Shown in pieces: positions 32,880 to 45,425 of a DNA stretch of 64,000 bases. Location of the stretch: positions 119,657,866 through 119,721,865 of the forward strand of contig OV884011.1 in the NCBI GenBank assembly GCA_930367205.1, given 5' to 3'. Every line of letters begins with the position of its first letter. The first letter of the stretch is position 1. This DNA is from Acanthosoma haemorrhoidale. Its lineage: Eukaryota; Arthropoda; Insecta; Hemiptera; Acanthosomatidae. Both the position numbers and the translations under genes were made by a program. A model generated the notes under the pieces. The model did no database searches, had not been told where the DNA came from, and saw only the letters and a program-made list of their open reading frames with translations.

Positions 32880-33480
32880 CATTAAGCCCCCTTCTTATAA
32901 AGGACTAATATTCAGACCTCCCCCCCCCTTGCTCATCCCACATTGCTGCTGAGAATAATTAAGCACTGGTGAAGAGGGGAAGGGAAAATGATAATATCAC
33001 CTGATGCCTGAGCCACATGTGGCCGGCGACATTTGTCAGGCAGCCTACTAATACCTCAGCTTTGGGATTAGGCTTGAGGAGGTCTGAGCCCCACTTGAAG
33101 CGGGCTGTAGCCAAGCCACTGGATAAATACTGATACCAGCCCTTTAGGGTCGATGTGCTATAGGGTGTCCCTAATTGCGATTGCCAGCTGACCGGCAGTC
33201 ACGATTATCTCAGATTTAGAGCTAGTCCGGATAGGCAAGGAATAATCAGTGCCTGCCTGTTCAAACCAACAAGGGTCACATAGCATATAGTTTAAACAAA
33301 AAGGGATAAATGCCGACTCAAGAATGCGATTGTTCTATGCAATTAATGAGCGTCTGCGGATTCAAACAAACTTGTGATTGCAGTGACTCGGGTAGGACCC
33401 ACGGTTCACCCCAGGTGTTTTTCTTCGGGGGATGGGGCTAGTCGGGGTTAACTCGGTCTCGTGAGGATAAATGATTAGCT
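32880..33480. other. GC-richer unique region with a C10 run
   Basis: Complex sequence without a long frame; a run of about ten C lies at 32921-32931. It ends near an A10 tract at 33489. It could be a decayed element or a regulatory island. Confidence 0.25.
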
Positions 33481-34689
33481 ACTTGAATAAAAAAAAAAAC
33501 CGAATTCGATTAGGAAAACCACCGAATTTATTACTGTGTTAAAAATGCTGATCATACTAGCACCCCACAACCACCTACCTACTGCGGTGACAATCTACGG
33601 TTGGCCCCTACATTCTTCTTAATGAGGTGTTACGCCATAGACTTTTTTTTCTTCACAATAAATATCTTTCAAATCACAAATTTAAATGGACACGTGTTTA
33701 AAGTTGCACTAAATCAGGTGCTAACTATTCTCACTTAACGTTTTTTCACAATGGCATTGTCTAGACTAGGCCTTTAATATTTTATTTTAAAACTACACCC
33801 ACTATTTATGAGTTAACAATATATTGAAGATCATTTTACAGCCGAGACATTCCTATCGAGTACGAGCCTGGCTAATATCAATAACTTTATCGCCAACCTC
33901 ACAAAAATATCTGGAGAGCGAAGACTTTCAGAGGAGAATGCAACCAAATCCGTTAGTTTTTAAATGCTCCTACAGTTTCCAGGCGTATTACTGTCTTTCT
34001 TCTTTGGATAGTAACTATAAAAATATACTAACACTAATAATAATTATTATAAACTCGGTATATGTTTAATATAACTTTCAATATGAGGTTAACTAAGTCC
34101 TAAATTAAGGAAAAAAATTATTGTGGTCTTTTTGAAAGTATTTTCTTCATTCTGGTTAATTAACTCTTTTGCTTATAAGGCATAGTTATTGATATTAGAT
34201 ACTGTCTTGGTTATTAATCGATAGTGTTAGCTAAGTACATGGCCGCAGGATTGGTCGTCTAGGGTTTGAGACTTGGGATCTACCACTTATTGTCTATGTT
34301 TGATAACTATTCTTTTTATGTTTTTTTATTTGCTAGCAATCTTTTCAGTAATAATTCGCTCAAAGTCGTAAAAATTGTAGTTACATCATTTACATGTTAG
34401 GGATATATTTATTCTAATGCACCTTGTGTTCACAGATCCACTTTTGAATTATTTCTAAGTCTAATGGTACTTTTTTCGTTTTTTTTTTTTTCATTACAAC
34501 CAGAACGAAAGGTAAAAACAACGACTAAAGTTATTGATTTAATATGTATCTTTTCAAATCTTAAATTCGGCATAGTTACAGGATTTAGGACTCACTTAGA
34601 AACTTTGACTGTGATCCTCAGCCTTTACGGAGAGATTCGGATTAAGATGGTGTTTTCAAATTTGTTTATGTTGCTTAGCTAATGGCAAC
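33481..34689. other. AT-rich intergenic DNA
   Basis: No gene supported; frames at 33824-34069 and 34464-34682 have no recognisable features. Confidence 0.35.
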
Positions 34690-35130
34690 AACTTACGACT
34701 GAAAGCCGAACATCCTGAGTGTTCCCTTACTTCCAAAGTAAGTATCCAAGTAAGAGGGATGAGTTATGGGCTACTATGTGAATATGTAGACGTAGGAGGG
34801 GCAAGCAAGCAGGCAGGAGTCGCTATGATGAATTAGCGGTCGACCTCTGTTTTCCAGCACCAGGGGGTGGAGGTGGGGCAACAAAACTGCCTCCGGAGAT
34901 TTACGAAGAGGAAAACAGGAGGTGGAAAACAAGCCTGTTTTCAAAGGAGGAATCGATACAGCTGCCGAGAGCTGCAGTTAGCAGTTAGAGGAGCAACAGT
35001 CGTCCGCCGGGCTCTGCGCTAAGGCTTTATCTGTCTGTGTAAGCTATTTGAGCCCGGTCCGTGCTTGCTTAGGCTCTAATGGGCTCGGGCTCTCTTAGCC
35101 GGCCAATTAAGGCATAACTGTAACTATATT
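34690..35130. promoter_or_regulatory. GC-rich island (candidate regulatory element)
   Basis: Complex, GC-rich, purine-biased centre (aggggcaagcaagcaggcagg near 34797) and a gccggccaattaaggc end near 35098-35113 with a homeodomain-type core. No ORF. One of the larger islands of the window. Confidence 0.35.
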
Positions 35131-36733
35131 ACATCCTGGAGTGGTGATTGTTCTGCATAACAAGCAGCGATGCCTTTTGAATCGCAGCTCTAAAGGTGAC
35201 GATTATAATTTGCACCTCAGAACTTCAGACATCTCCTAAGTTTTTATGTACTATTTAGTAGTCCCTAAAAGTAAATGATTATTTCCCAGCCATAAGGAAA
35301 ACAAGTACCCCAGTGCTCTCCCTGTTTTCAAACAGGCATGATACAATCAGGGGTTTCAGGTTAATAAACAGGTATTTTGTCTATGGAAAAGATAATGCAA
35401 TCGATTTGACATTTTAAAGTTTTATTCTAAAACAAATCATGCTGATAATATGCCAGTAAACAATTGAAAGAAAAATAACCTGAAAAACCCCCTTTCCAAT
35501 AAATTTCTAAAGGCACCCCTCTGACGTTTGGTACAAGCCTACAGGTATAAATATTTTAGTTATTTACAATTTATTGTTCTTGGATAAGGCAATATCCATT
35601 GATCGATGTGGTTTGACAAACAAAATGGATTCCTATCAAAAAGAAATAGTTTTTTATTTTTTTTTTTAGTATTTAACAACAATCTTTATTGTGCAATAAT
35701 TACAATCTGCCTTTTTTATGATACTGACGTGGAGTTTTGCGAAAAATCTTTGTATAGCTATTCAGAAAGAAAGGTTTGTCTGAGTAATTAATGCTGTATC
35801 CGTATGAAATGGTGAATGGTGTGAACAATCCTGCCTTGAAGCTGCAGAGTCAACGAGGGAATGGGAGTGAACACTTCCCTCCAGTTTAACACTTTCATTT
35901 TTTGAAGAACAATAGTTGATGACTATAATATTTCTCAGATCGACCGTATTTATTGCTAGTTAGGTCTCCATTATTGACATTATTAGTAGGTAAATCAACA
36001 CTGTAATCCCTGAATTTTACACCCTTCTTTCGTTAGGAGTAAATACGAGTTAAAAATAAAAAAAAACATATGTATGCCCATGAACAAATTGTTTCATAAA
36101 AAAAGATCATATAATATCGAACGGTATTTATGTTTACTTCCTAAACAAGTGTAGGCTAAAATATAGCAATTTGTAACTAATATGATTGTTTCTAGATATA
36201 TTGTTTTTTACTCTTCCTGACGAAGATATATTTAGCCCGTGTGAGCGTTGAAATCTACGTGTATTTCCCAAGTAAACTTTTTTGAATTCCAAATAAATTT
36301 AGAGTTGGCATATATTTTCCAACAGCACAAACCCTGTTTTATTTCTGTTATAAAATTAGCATAGCCGTCGTTATATTTCGGTAAAGTATTTTTATAGGCC
36401 CTAAGAAAACACCTTTTGTGCACGATAGTTCTGCAATAAATATTATTTGGCCGAGTTATGTATAAGTTGGCCGGAGGGGGTTAGGGGTTGCGGTACCCTT
36501 GCGGTCCTTATTAGCAAAGCACCCCCTGGCTTTAAACACCACTTTGACTTAGCTAGTTACTGAGTTTGTGGCCTAAGTTTCTTCCTTCTGGCATTTCCGG
36601 TCCGCCGAGTTTATAGTGATGGCTGGCTTTGAAGATTTGTATCACCAGCTTGCGTATACATTTTCATATCCTAAGCCTATATTTCAGTTTAAGTTGCCAG
36701 GACGTTCATCGTCATTCAGAGTAAACAATTAAA
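35131..36733. other. Intergenic DNA with a very short LINE tail
   Basis: AT-rich. Apart from the LINE tail at 35684-35720 nothing is recognised; a small GC-richer patch at 36460-36640 has no ORF. Confidence 0.35.
35684..35720 (-). mobile_element. LINE family B, about 37-bp 3' tail only
   Basis: tctttattgtgcaataatta then caatctgcc is the reverse complement of the last part of the family B 3' UTR (ggcagattgtaatt...gcacaataaag at 55755-55785). This is an extremely 5'-truncated insertion or an eroded end. Confidence 0.6.
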
Positions 36734-36747
36734 TTGTAAGTGGATCA
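36734..36747. repeat. 14-bp target-site duplication, left copy
   Basis: ttgtaagtggatca, identical to 37172-37185 across the LINE copy between them. Confidence 0.9.
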
Positions 36748-37171
36748 ACTTTAATATCTAAAGTTCATCCACCGGAGACACATCAAGTTATTTGACTCGT
36801 TGCGACACCTAACAAACCCAATGTAACAACAGTATGAAGCCCCCTTCATTTCCTCATTGATGGCAACAGGCTGTCCGGGAAAACTAGGTTAAGTTATTTA
36901 GATTAAGGCTAGTATTAGCACAACTCTTTATTAAGGTGAGCCCTATCACCCCCCTATCAACCCTCTCACATAGCCCTCCTATGTTCAAACACATTGTATT
37001 CTGTACATCAGCCTACCACAGAAAAATTCTTCAAAGCTCACACATTATATAAAATGTAGCTACGCTATAGTAAATATAATTAGCACGATATGTATTTATG
37101 TAAAGCTTCCATATTACGGAATCTGTAACTCACTTTGCATGTCTTAAATAAAGGGGTTTTAAAGAAAACAC
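36748..37171 (+). mobile_element. LINE family A copy, 5'-truncated, with target duplication
   Basis: Flanked by a perfect 14-bp duplication. After 15 bp of unmatched filler it runs from the GTTCATCC codons of the RT C-terminus (36763) through the stop region near 36890, the ggtgagccctatcacc motif near 36936-36951, to an aaataaaggggttttaaag end. The coding part is frameshifted compared with the copy at 37-624. The filler could be untemplated addition at the 5' junction. The duplication proves endonuclease-type LINE insertion. Confidence 0.88.
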
Positions 37172-37185
37172 TTGTAAGTGGATCA
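37172..37185. repeat. 14-bp target-site duplication, right copy
   Basis: Pairs with 36734-36747. Confidence 0.9.
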
Positions 37186-38279
37186 TGGTGCCGGCATCAA
37201 ATCCCTGGATACAAACATTTTTTATTTACTTTCTATAAATATATATCATATTATCGCGTTCGTTTGTTTTCATAAAATTCCTTTATACGGATCGGTGTAA
37301 TGTAAAATAGTGCTAGATTCCCTTTTATATCAACATTATTACTTGGCATTAAATAAATTAAAAATTAAATCGTAAGTTGAAACATACCGTGATAGCAATA
37401 TACGTCGGTAGGTATGGTAGATAATTGCCACTTTTATTTTGAGGGTATGATAGTATTAGACGATTGTATTAGCCAAATAGTTAATTATCTTGCTGAGGCA
37501 GAGCATATCCTGGCAGTCACTGGTCATTATTGTACATTTATAATTAATATTTGACAGGCATCAATGAACACATAATGGGTTGAGGAGGGTCATATGAAAT
37601 CAAATTCGCTAAAAAATATGCAAGAAGCTAAAATTGACAATTATACATTGGTTAGATCTATTAGTTTTGATATCTTCAGGAACGATTAAATCAAACTGTT
37701 GTCTGTGACATGTAAATTACTAGCATCCATATCAGCTAAAGGTTTAATTTACGGGTTGTCGCAATATAAAACGCATAGCGGTACGTGACCCTATTTCAGC
37801 GAGGTGGCAAGGGAACCCCTCTATTGGGGAGAAACCGGGAACTACAAAAGAATTCCTACCAGTCATCACGGCGGAGAGAGGAGTACAATAGCACCCTAAA
37901 TCGTGTCAGGCAGGTGTCTCGACTTGTTGCACAACCACCTGGGCCAGACTGCGCGCAGACAATCTGGTCAGATGTTTGTCCTGACAATACCTAGGGGAGA
38001 GGGGACAACTGGTTATTTCAGCTCATAGTGCAAAGTTAATGCAAAATGTATACAAGATTTCAGATGATCTTATGACAATCCCAGTGATCTGTGGGATAAA
38101 CTATTTGCATAAATTTATCATCGAAGTTTAAATAATAAATTAAATCTATAAATTACTATAAAAATTAAATTAAAAAACCCCACCAGGTGTAACAATTAAG
38201 GTTATTTAAACTGTGGAAAGTTCGGAAAACGATTGTTATGACAGTTTTATACTCTTTTAAGTTACAGTGTTTCGTGCGG
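37186..38279. other. Intergenic DNA with a GC-richer patch at 37760-38000
   Basis: The patch carries a 69-codon frame (37785-37994) of basic composition without a known domain. Otherwise AT-rich and anonymous. Confidence 0.3.
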
Positions 38280-38375
38280 ATGAACTCTCCGTCTAGGGAT
38301 TTGAACCTAGAACCTTAAAAAGATTTCTCGAAAAATCAAGTATCAGTTCTTCTACACTGCTACGCATGTTCATGA
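38280..38375 (-). other. tRNA-like pol III promoter relic (SINE or decayed tRNA)
   Basis: The minus strand has a perfect B box GGTTCAAATCC (38297-38307 on the plus strand as its complement) inside a CTAGG...CCTAG stem, as in a T arm. About 45 nt upstream is a weak A-box-like TAGCAGTGTAG. The whole does not fold into a normal tRNA (the T loop is one base too long and the anticodon arm unclear), so a SINE head or dead tRNA is more likely than a functional gene. Confidence 0.4.
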
Positions 38376-39379
38376 GCAAAGTCGTTTCCGTAAGAACCTA
38401 ATATGCACCATTTTAAAATATATCTCGAGAATTGTCCAGGAAGAAGTATGTTTACATTGGAAAACTAGTTAATAATTCCACTTTCAAGATGAAATAAGTT
38501 GTTCTGGCTGAATGGGCGAATTTTTTTACCTGAAAGGAAAGTACTTCTCAACAATTTTGCATTATTAAGACATTGGAGCGCTCGAATGGTGTAGTTGTTT
38601 TTACACGAACGTTTCCATTTAAGATCCCCGGATGGAAAGTGAATTTATTAGATTATAATATGGGATTACGTAAGGGTAGAAGGGGGGAGGTGCACATATT
38701 GTGGATTGATATTTTTTTATAATTTGTCAAAATCAAAAAAATTTTGAAATTTAACAAAAATGCTTGCTGACCCTGGTGGCACTACTCAACTTCGATGTTT
38801 TGTGTTTGATCAGTGAAAAAAGGAAACGCATGTGACATAAATTCTGTATTGGTGATGGTTATATAAAAATAGGTGACCTGGTGATTAATCTCAAAATTGG
38901 TGAAGAATGTACAAAGGGCCATTATAAACGCATATTATCATTATGTGTACAATCTACATAATGAAAAGAAATATTTTTTATTTATGTTCAATAATTGTTT
39001 GTAACCACTTTTGATTTTAATTATCTTTGAAAGGGTGGTGAATCAAAAAGCTCTAGTAACGCAACTTACTAGAACTTGGTTAGTAAATAAACAAGCAGAC
39101 ATCAGTATAACTGGTAGCAGGTCTTAATAATAGATAATAAGGAGCTGAATAAATAAATTGTAGTCCATTTCAACAAATCTAATAATTAGGTTAGAATGAC
39201 CGATCAGAACAACTAGCGTTTCAGATGCTAAGCAGCTTTTATCTCTTCCAGGAAAAACAAAAGACTTTAGTTACATTTGTATAACATATGAGGTTACAGT
39301 CGGTTACAACAGTTTTTCGTTCTTACCTTTCTAAATGATCAAAAGTGTGGTGACGATCGGTGAAAAATTGCCGCGACAG
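38376..39379. other. AT-rich intergenic DNA
   Basis: Nothing recognised beyond a short ggtggtgaatcaaa segment near 39036, which also occurs reversed near 44757. Confidence 0.35.
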
Positions 39380-39690
39380 TAAACAGCCGTTTACTCGGTG
39401 GGGGGGGGGAGTTGTAGAGGGAGGACCCCTTAATGGTGCACAGCCCTCATGATTTATTTGAAAATTTTAAGCACTAGCAGGTGAAAAAGTTGGCCGACAA
39501 AGTACTACAAAATCCTCTCAAGGCGTTCATTAATCATCAGATCCTCTGGCAGAAGGGACCTTGCTCCTCTCCGGCGGCCCACTCTTCAAAGGGCTCTTCA
39601 TTTAGAGCAAACACAATCCTCTGCTGCTCCAAATTGATTACCCTCGTAGAGTGCTTACAGCTCAGGAAGGGTTACATCATTTTTATGCTT
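39380..39690. promoter_or_regulatory. GC-richer island with a G10 run
   Basis: agtaaacagccgtttact near 39378-39395 is a short perfect inverted repeat containing a forkhead-like taaaca, followed by a run of about ten G at 39401-39410. The 70-codon frame at 39481-39693 is anonymous. Possibly regulatory. Confidence 0.3.
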
Positions 39691-41089
39691 TAGAGCCAAA
39701 TGAGATTCCACTAAGGATATGGCGGATGTTTATAAAACTATCTGGTAATCAGGGATCCCTTTTCTAACACGATGTATTACTGCACTTTCTTTCTTATAGA
39801 TTTACAAACCATTACTTATCCGTTTAGACTGGTGATCGATTATAATCATTCCGTTACACCTAAAGAATCGGATAACTGAAAAGTTCCATGTCTTGACTGG
39901 AACTTGCATAATAGAGAACACACTTAGTAAATATTAAAGTAATTTCTCTGTATTTAAAAAAAAGGAAAATTCACAAACTTTGTTAGGAGTTATCCACTTT
40001 TATGTCCGAAAATTCCACTGTACTCCCAATAACGCTCATGAACATATTTCTAAGTAAAAAAAATTAGATACCCTTTATTTTATAAGAAGCCTCTGTTCGG
40101 CCTCTAAATTATAGTGTTTTACCTCCATGTCCTAGTGTAGTAAACAATAATTAAAACCCCATGAAAAATAAATAAGAGCGGTTCATATTTTAATAAAAAT
40201 TTCACAGATTTGGACAAAATAATTTTTTCAAAAAATGTCACGTAAACATTGTACAATTCCATTCCACCGTAAGTACAAGTAAATGTAGAGTGATCGAAAT
40301 CATGTTTGAAATCAGTTTTAAGCATGGAATATCTTTTTAATTTTTACAAGAGAGAAATCTTCCTAATACTGTAACGGCAATAGTTGCCAAAGAACGAAAA
40401 CGAGTTTCTCAGTAACGTTATTCGCTACTAGTGACATACAGCTCATCAGGGCTGAACTGTTTCGTTAACTTATATCACCGTCAATATCTAGTGTCTTTTG
40501 ATAAACTACTTCAGGAAGGGTTATACATTAAAACATTATAATTGCAAAAGAAAGTTATAAAATTTTCCAAATTGTAAACATACGAACACCACTGAAACAA
40601 TACTGTTATTTCTTTACATGTAAATATTTACAGGTGAGAATTGAGCGAGAAACAAAACAAAACCAAGTGACCGGTATGCATTGCATGGGTGGCTGGATGC
40701 CTGCAGATATCGAAGGCGTAGATCTGCTCACATATTCAGTCATAGTCCTCGCAGGTCGTCACTGAGAATGACAGCCTCCTAGATGTCTAAACCGCTCGTA
40801 TGCTCACCATTAATAGTCGTTATAGTATCTTCCATGGGCCGGAAATAAAAGAGGTGATTCAATGATGCCTGCAGTTGCTTGTGATGTTTTCCGTCTCTTC
40901 GAAAATCCGTTTAAAGTCGTCTTTAACTTAATAAGTCGAACAATTGAAATTTTTTTTCCCGATTTTAATAACCTAAAGGACTTATATGCGCATGAAATAT
41001 ATTTTATTGTTACTACGCATTAAATGCATCAGCAATTCAGGAACTAAAAAAAACTGAGGCGCTAAACATGACTAATTCTGCTTACGAAC
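39691..41089. other. Intergenic DNA
   Basis: AT-rich, no gene supported and no repeat shared with the rest of the window seen. Confidence 0.35.
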
Positions 41090-41470
41090 TTAATAAAGCC
41101 CAGGTGAGTCGGCGGTGCTAAGTAGCCACCGGTGACAGTATAGCTTAATCATGCCATCGCCTACATCTGGTACCAGATATCAGCTCATCTGCGCACAGCT
41201 GACCACCATTTTCCGGTCAGTGCGCCTCCTCCCGCTATTAATTACAAAAGAGCCGGAGTGCTTCCATGCGTGAGTGTCAGCCCCGGACAGCTTTAATGAG
41301 AAAACTTGCTGTGCGGCTAACAGGATTAGGGACGGGAGGGCGGCCACGTCCGGACCACCACCGGACCCTGCTCCGCTGGGCAGCACATCTCTTACAGCCT
41401 AGTCGGCTAAGCAGTGGGCCAAATGTCTGGGAGTCACCAATTACTGCATGCTAGTTGGCCGGCTTTCCGG
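41090..41470. promoter_or_regulatory. GC-rich island with a TTAATTA core (candidate enhancer)
   Basis: High-complexity block, cgctattaattacaaaag near 41232-41250 as a homeodomain-type site, and several cacagctg/cagctg E-box-like sites near 41195. Opposite-strand frames overlap here, as expected for noncoding GC-rich DNA. Confidence 0.35.
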
Positions 41471-42599
41471 CTGAAATTTATCTTGCTAGAATTGTCCTTT
41501 CTTGATGAACATAGCTTGCTGACTGGTGTTTGATCAACGTGCAATAGAAAATATGCCAGTTTTTCTAATCCCAGGCAAACATGTAAACGATAACATAAAT
41601 TATTAATGTGAGTAAAATACCATAAAACAAAAACTTATTTATTTATCACTTTAAGGGGTGTTCCACTAGGGTCATTGATGTCCTAATTAAAATGACTTAT
41701 AAATGATTATTATAAATTCAACACTTTACTTCAACAGTCCTTTAGGAATTGAAATAGTCTCTTCAACAGATTCACGGATGTCAGAAGTCTGTGATGTCTC
41801 ATGTGTCGTTGATGTCCAAGAATTTGAAGAGAATCTTGACAACTTTAAGCGGCACCCCGCAGTTTTTTTGGTTTTCGTTTGTTATACGTGGATCCTATGG
41901 ACTTTACTGACTAAAAGAAATTAAACAATTTTTATTTTATATCATTCTTATATAGGTTTACACTTTGTTTTTCTTTTATTTGTTTATGATGTAATATTTT
42001 GTTCTTTTTATTTTCCAGATGTGAATTTTTTATTTCTTGATATTTTGTATTATTCTTATTATTTATTATGTGCTTTACAACCTTTTAAAGTGTAACTACT
42101 AATTTTTATTTATTATTTTGGTTTTTTTTCTCTTCTTGCTTTTTAAATTTAATTGTGTATTATACTTTTTGTATTTAAACAAAATCTTGTACGATATTAC
42201 ATATATTTTTAGTATGCATTTAAGTATAACCTTTATTTATTTGTTATTATTTCCCCCCGATGTGATGTGTTTTTGTTTTTATGGCTAGAGTTGGATTTAC
42301 TTATTTATAGTTTATTATTAATAAGGGGTATAGCCCAGGATTGATATTATTTCCATATATATATCTAATAATATATGTGCGTTCGATATACATTCTGATA
42401 TGTGCCGAAATAATTTGCTCACCGTCATCTGCCGATTTATAATAGCTCATCGCAGAAGCTGTGAGTACGAATGTGTTAGTCATACACGACTTGCGACAAG
42501 GCCAGAACCCAGAAACAAGGCAACGCAACAACAGGCGGAGAGCCTAAAAACTCAGTTATAAATATGGAATATGTTTTCATGCACTGTCAATATCATAGG
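41471..42599. other. Intergenic DNA, T-rich at 41930-42250
   Basis: The T-rich tract has no coding potential. Frames at 41703-41924 (+) and 42301-42531 (-) are anonymous. Confidence 0.35.
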
Positions 42600-43120
42600 G
42601 TGTAATTACTTATTCTCTCTGTTGCTGGCCGGGGTGCAGAGGTTGTGCGCCGGCTGCTCCTGTATTATTTAATTTGCCATCTGTTGAGGGTTCCTACTGT
42701 CGTGACGTCACGGCCGACCACCCCCGCCCCCTCACCTAGGCTCCGGAGGAAATCACTGTGATACAAGCTGCTTCCTTCACCTATCCACCTTTGGTAATTA
42801 TCTTGTGACAGCTGTTTCGTACATTGACCGGTGTATGCTATTGTACGCTAGCCTATAGTTCTAATTGGCGGTGTGTATAATAAATGGGTGCTATCGACAT
42901 TTAACAATACAGCAGCAGTTGTGTGTTCTATTCTGGCAATTGTATTGGTTGAATACAATAAAACAGGCTTAAAAGAACAAAATGTGTGCTGGCCAGTGCA
43001 ATACACCGAATTGCACTGGAATACGCGCACCACAGGCCACGAAATACCCCACGATACCTTCAGCAGTGAGAGAGGCCCAAGAGGGAACCCAGTCTGGGAC
43101 ACATAAAAAAAGGTTGTATT
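42600..43120. other. GC-richer region, anonymous frames on both strands
   Basis: Frames of 77 (42873-43106, +) and 84 codons (42848-43102, -) overlap antiparallel and neither shows a known domain. The upstream part (42600-42760) is GC-rich with cgtgacgtcacggcc near 42700-42714, containing a TGACGTCA CRE-type palindrome. Confidence 0.3.
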
Positions 43121-43279
43121 GTGGAAGGAAGAATGACGAGGCTTATCGGATCAGATAGCGTTATTATCTTTTTATGCCTGCATATAACAGTATAACTACC
43201 GAAGAAGATGCAGATCTCATTAATGAAGTCACACCCATCCTCACATAATATCACATCCTCACATAAAACCATTTTTTTG

Positions 43280-43610
43280 TGGCGGAGAAACCGAGAGCGA
43301 AATCAGAAGCTAGTGGCCCCCATTAATCCAGTCTATCTCCTGGTACTTGGATCCTTCATTACTAAATGGGAGATGGTAAATTAGCAGATTGTTTGTATAA
43401 GAACGTTAATAGGACTGACTGTTAGAGAGCGCAGGAAGGGCAGGGTGAAAGGGGGGGGGGGGTAGCGGCAGTATTTTCAGAGTACACACTGACTGCTGCA
43501 TAAATATTGGAGTTGGGCTGGGCTACCGCAGCGCAGCCAATTAACTACTGGCAGAAACGCCGCACTCACTTCAGCTAATGTGTCCGCACCATCTCACCCC
43601 TACTTCTTCG
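43280..43610. promoter_or_regulatory. GC-richer island with a G12 run
   Basis: Contains a run of about twelve G at 43451-43462, gcataaatattgg near 43498 and gcagccaattaac near 43534-43546. No ORF. Similar in character to the other islands. Confidence 0.3.
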
Positions 43611-44699
43611 CATTACTTCAATCAAAATAAGATAATTTACTTACGTAGTGATTGAGTAGTACATAAACATACATGTATGTAGATTATGCACAGCATATTT
43701 TACTATGATATGTTCATCAATAACAAATCTGAAAATCTCCAAATCCTTTTTTCCACTAAAATGAAGTCTGGTTACGTTTAACCGTGAAGAAAACTGTTCA
43801 GTTGACAGTTTTAAGTATTAGACAGTTTAGAAATTTTCTAATATCTGTTTGTATCCAGATATTTCCTAAAAATATGAGGCACCACGCATTTGTTGGGTTA
43901 CTTATCCAAAGTTCCCCATGTTGCTACAACGAAAAGGTACGTTTCCTTTGGAAGGCAGTTTAACTTGACTCCAGCTCACATTTCATATAACAGTTCCAAT
44001 TTTATGTGGTCCAAGACAGAACATTGATATAAATAAATGTGCGTGGGAAATAAAAACATAATATTTGAGGAACCATGAACAACAATATTTTAATAAATAA
44101 AAAAAGTAAAAACATTATAGATTTGGAAAAATAACCCAACAACAGTTGCGCAAATATACATGAAGGATTTACTCTTAGTACACTAACCAAATATTACTCG
44201 TACATGATTTATATAAAAACTCTTAAAACCGCTTGGTCTTAACTATTGAATTTAAGTAGATTCAACAGTACTAAATGCTTGGGAAAGACGCGAAAGCGAG
44301 GGAATAAAGTCCCTTTTGATTTGTAAGATACCTGCCTTAATTACATATGTATATAAACAAAAATGAATGACATAATGGAAATTACGTATTGATATTTCCA
44401 GATTTTAGGTACAGATTTCTTTAAAATTGTTTAATTGTATGAGACTGTGAAGATATACTTGAAGAGAGAAAAGGCGGTTTGCCGCGTTTTGCATCTGGCC
44501 AGATAAAGCTTCTAGTCCGCTTACCTCTTCGACTAAATTCCACACGTTATTACTTATAAATATCTCCAGTCCTTTGTAAAATTTTCTCTCTCTAAAAATA
44601 TATCGCCTATCTACAATTATTAACGCAACTACAATTTAAAAACAATATTCATAAATTCTCTATAAGATATTGAGACGTAAATTTTTCCATATCTCTTTA
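43611..44699. other. AT-rich intergenic DNA
   Basis: No gene or repeat shared with the rest of the window recognised. Confidence 0.35.
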
Positions 44700-44935
44700 C
44701 ACACATAAGACTTTCACGTCTCACTCAAAAAGGAAGGTTTGTGAAACTCAAATTTTGATTCACCACCTGCTTTTTGCTGGCAACACACCCCACCATAATA
44801 AAAGTTGATTTTACAAAAGGTCCAAGGGGTAAGCCCTTGAACCTTACCTAGTCTTAAACACCCTATACACATGATTTCAACCAAAAAATAACTACCTTAA
44901 AATCAAGTCCATTAAATAAATTTATTGTTAACATA
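44700..44935 (-). repeat. Dispersed repeat R1, partial reverse copy
   Basis: The reverse complement reads ttttttggttgaaatcatgt and gtttaagactaggtaagg, then ccccttggaccttttg, in the same order as 22840-22905. Similarity fades beyond about 44760. Confidence 0.5.
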
Positions 44936-45219
44936 AAAATATTATGACAATTCATATGGCTGTGTCGTAAGCAATATACTTTAGATTTAGATAGTTGAAA
45001 CTACAAATACCTTTTTTCTATTTCAACTTGTTTGTTGTTTTTTGTTATTACCTATTTGTCCATCCACGCAAAGCTACGATTATTTCTGTACAATTCATAA
45101 GGGAATGGGTCGAAAACATACCCTGTTGTGAATTATTCAGCCGTTCACTTAAGTCTTAGGGCTAATGCTAATAAATTAATTTTAATACGCGAGAGATGGT
45201 TGCATTTTTCATCAGAAAC
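44936..45219. other. AT-rich intergenic DNA
   Basis: Nothing recognised. Confidence 0.35.
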
Positions 45220-45425
45220 CAGCTCCCCTAAGCGTATCCTAATTGAACTGTAGCTCACCCCCAAGGCCATTGCTCAGCTTGATTAGCTAGCTGCAATGAA
45301 AGTTTAACCGGCTTTCTTTTATACCTCTCTGCTCTCTGCTCTCTACTTACTTATTCACCTCTCGGCCTAACGCAGGCAGCTTTCTTTTTACAGCTCCCCA
45401 GCCACCCACCCTCCCTTTGACAAAT
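45220..45425. promoter_or_regulatory. Short GC-richer island
   Basis: gattagctagctgcaatg near 45281 and a pyrimidine-rich ctctctgctctctgctctc run near 45325-45343. No ORF; function unknown. Confidence 0.25.

Noticed and set aside
42848..43106. Antiparallel ORFs of 77 and 84 codons
   Set aside because: Both strands open at the same place, neither with a known domain; typical of low stop density.
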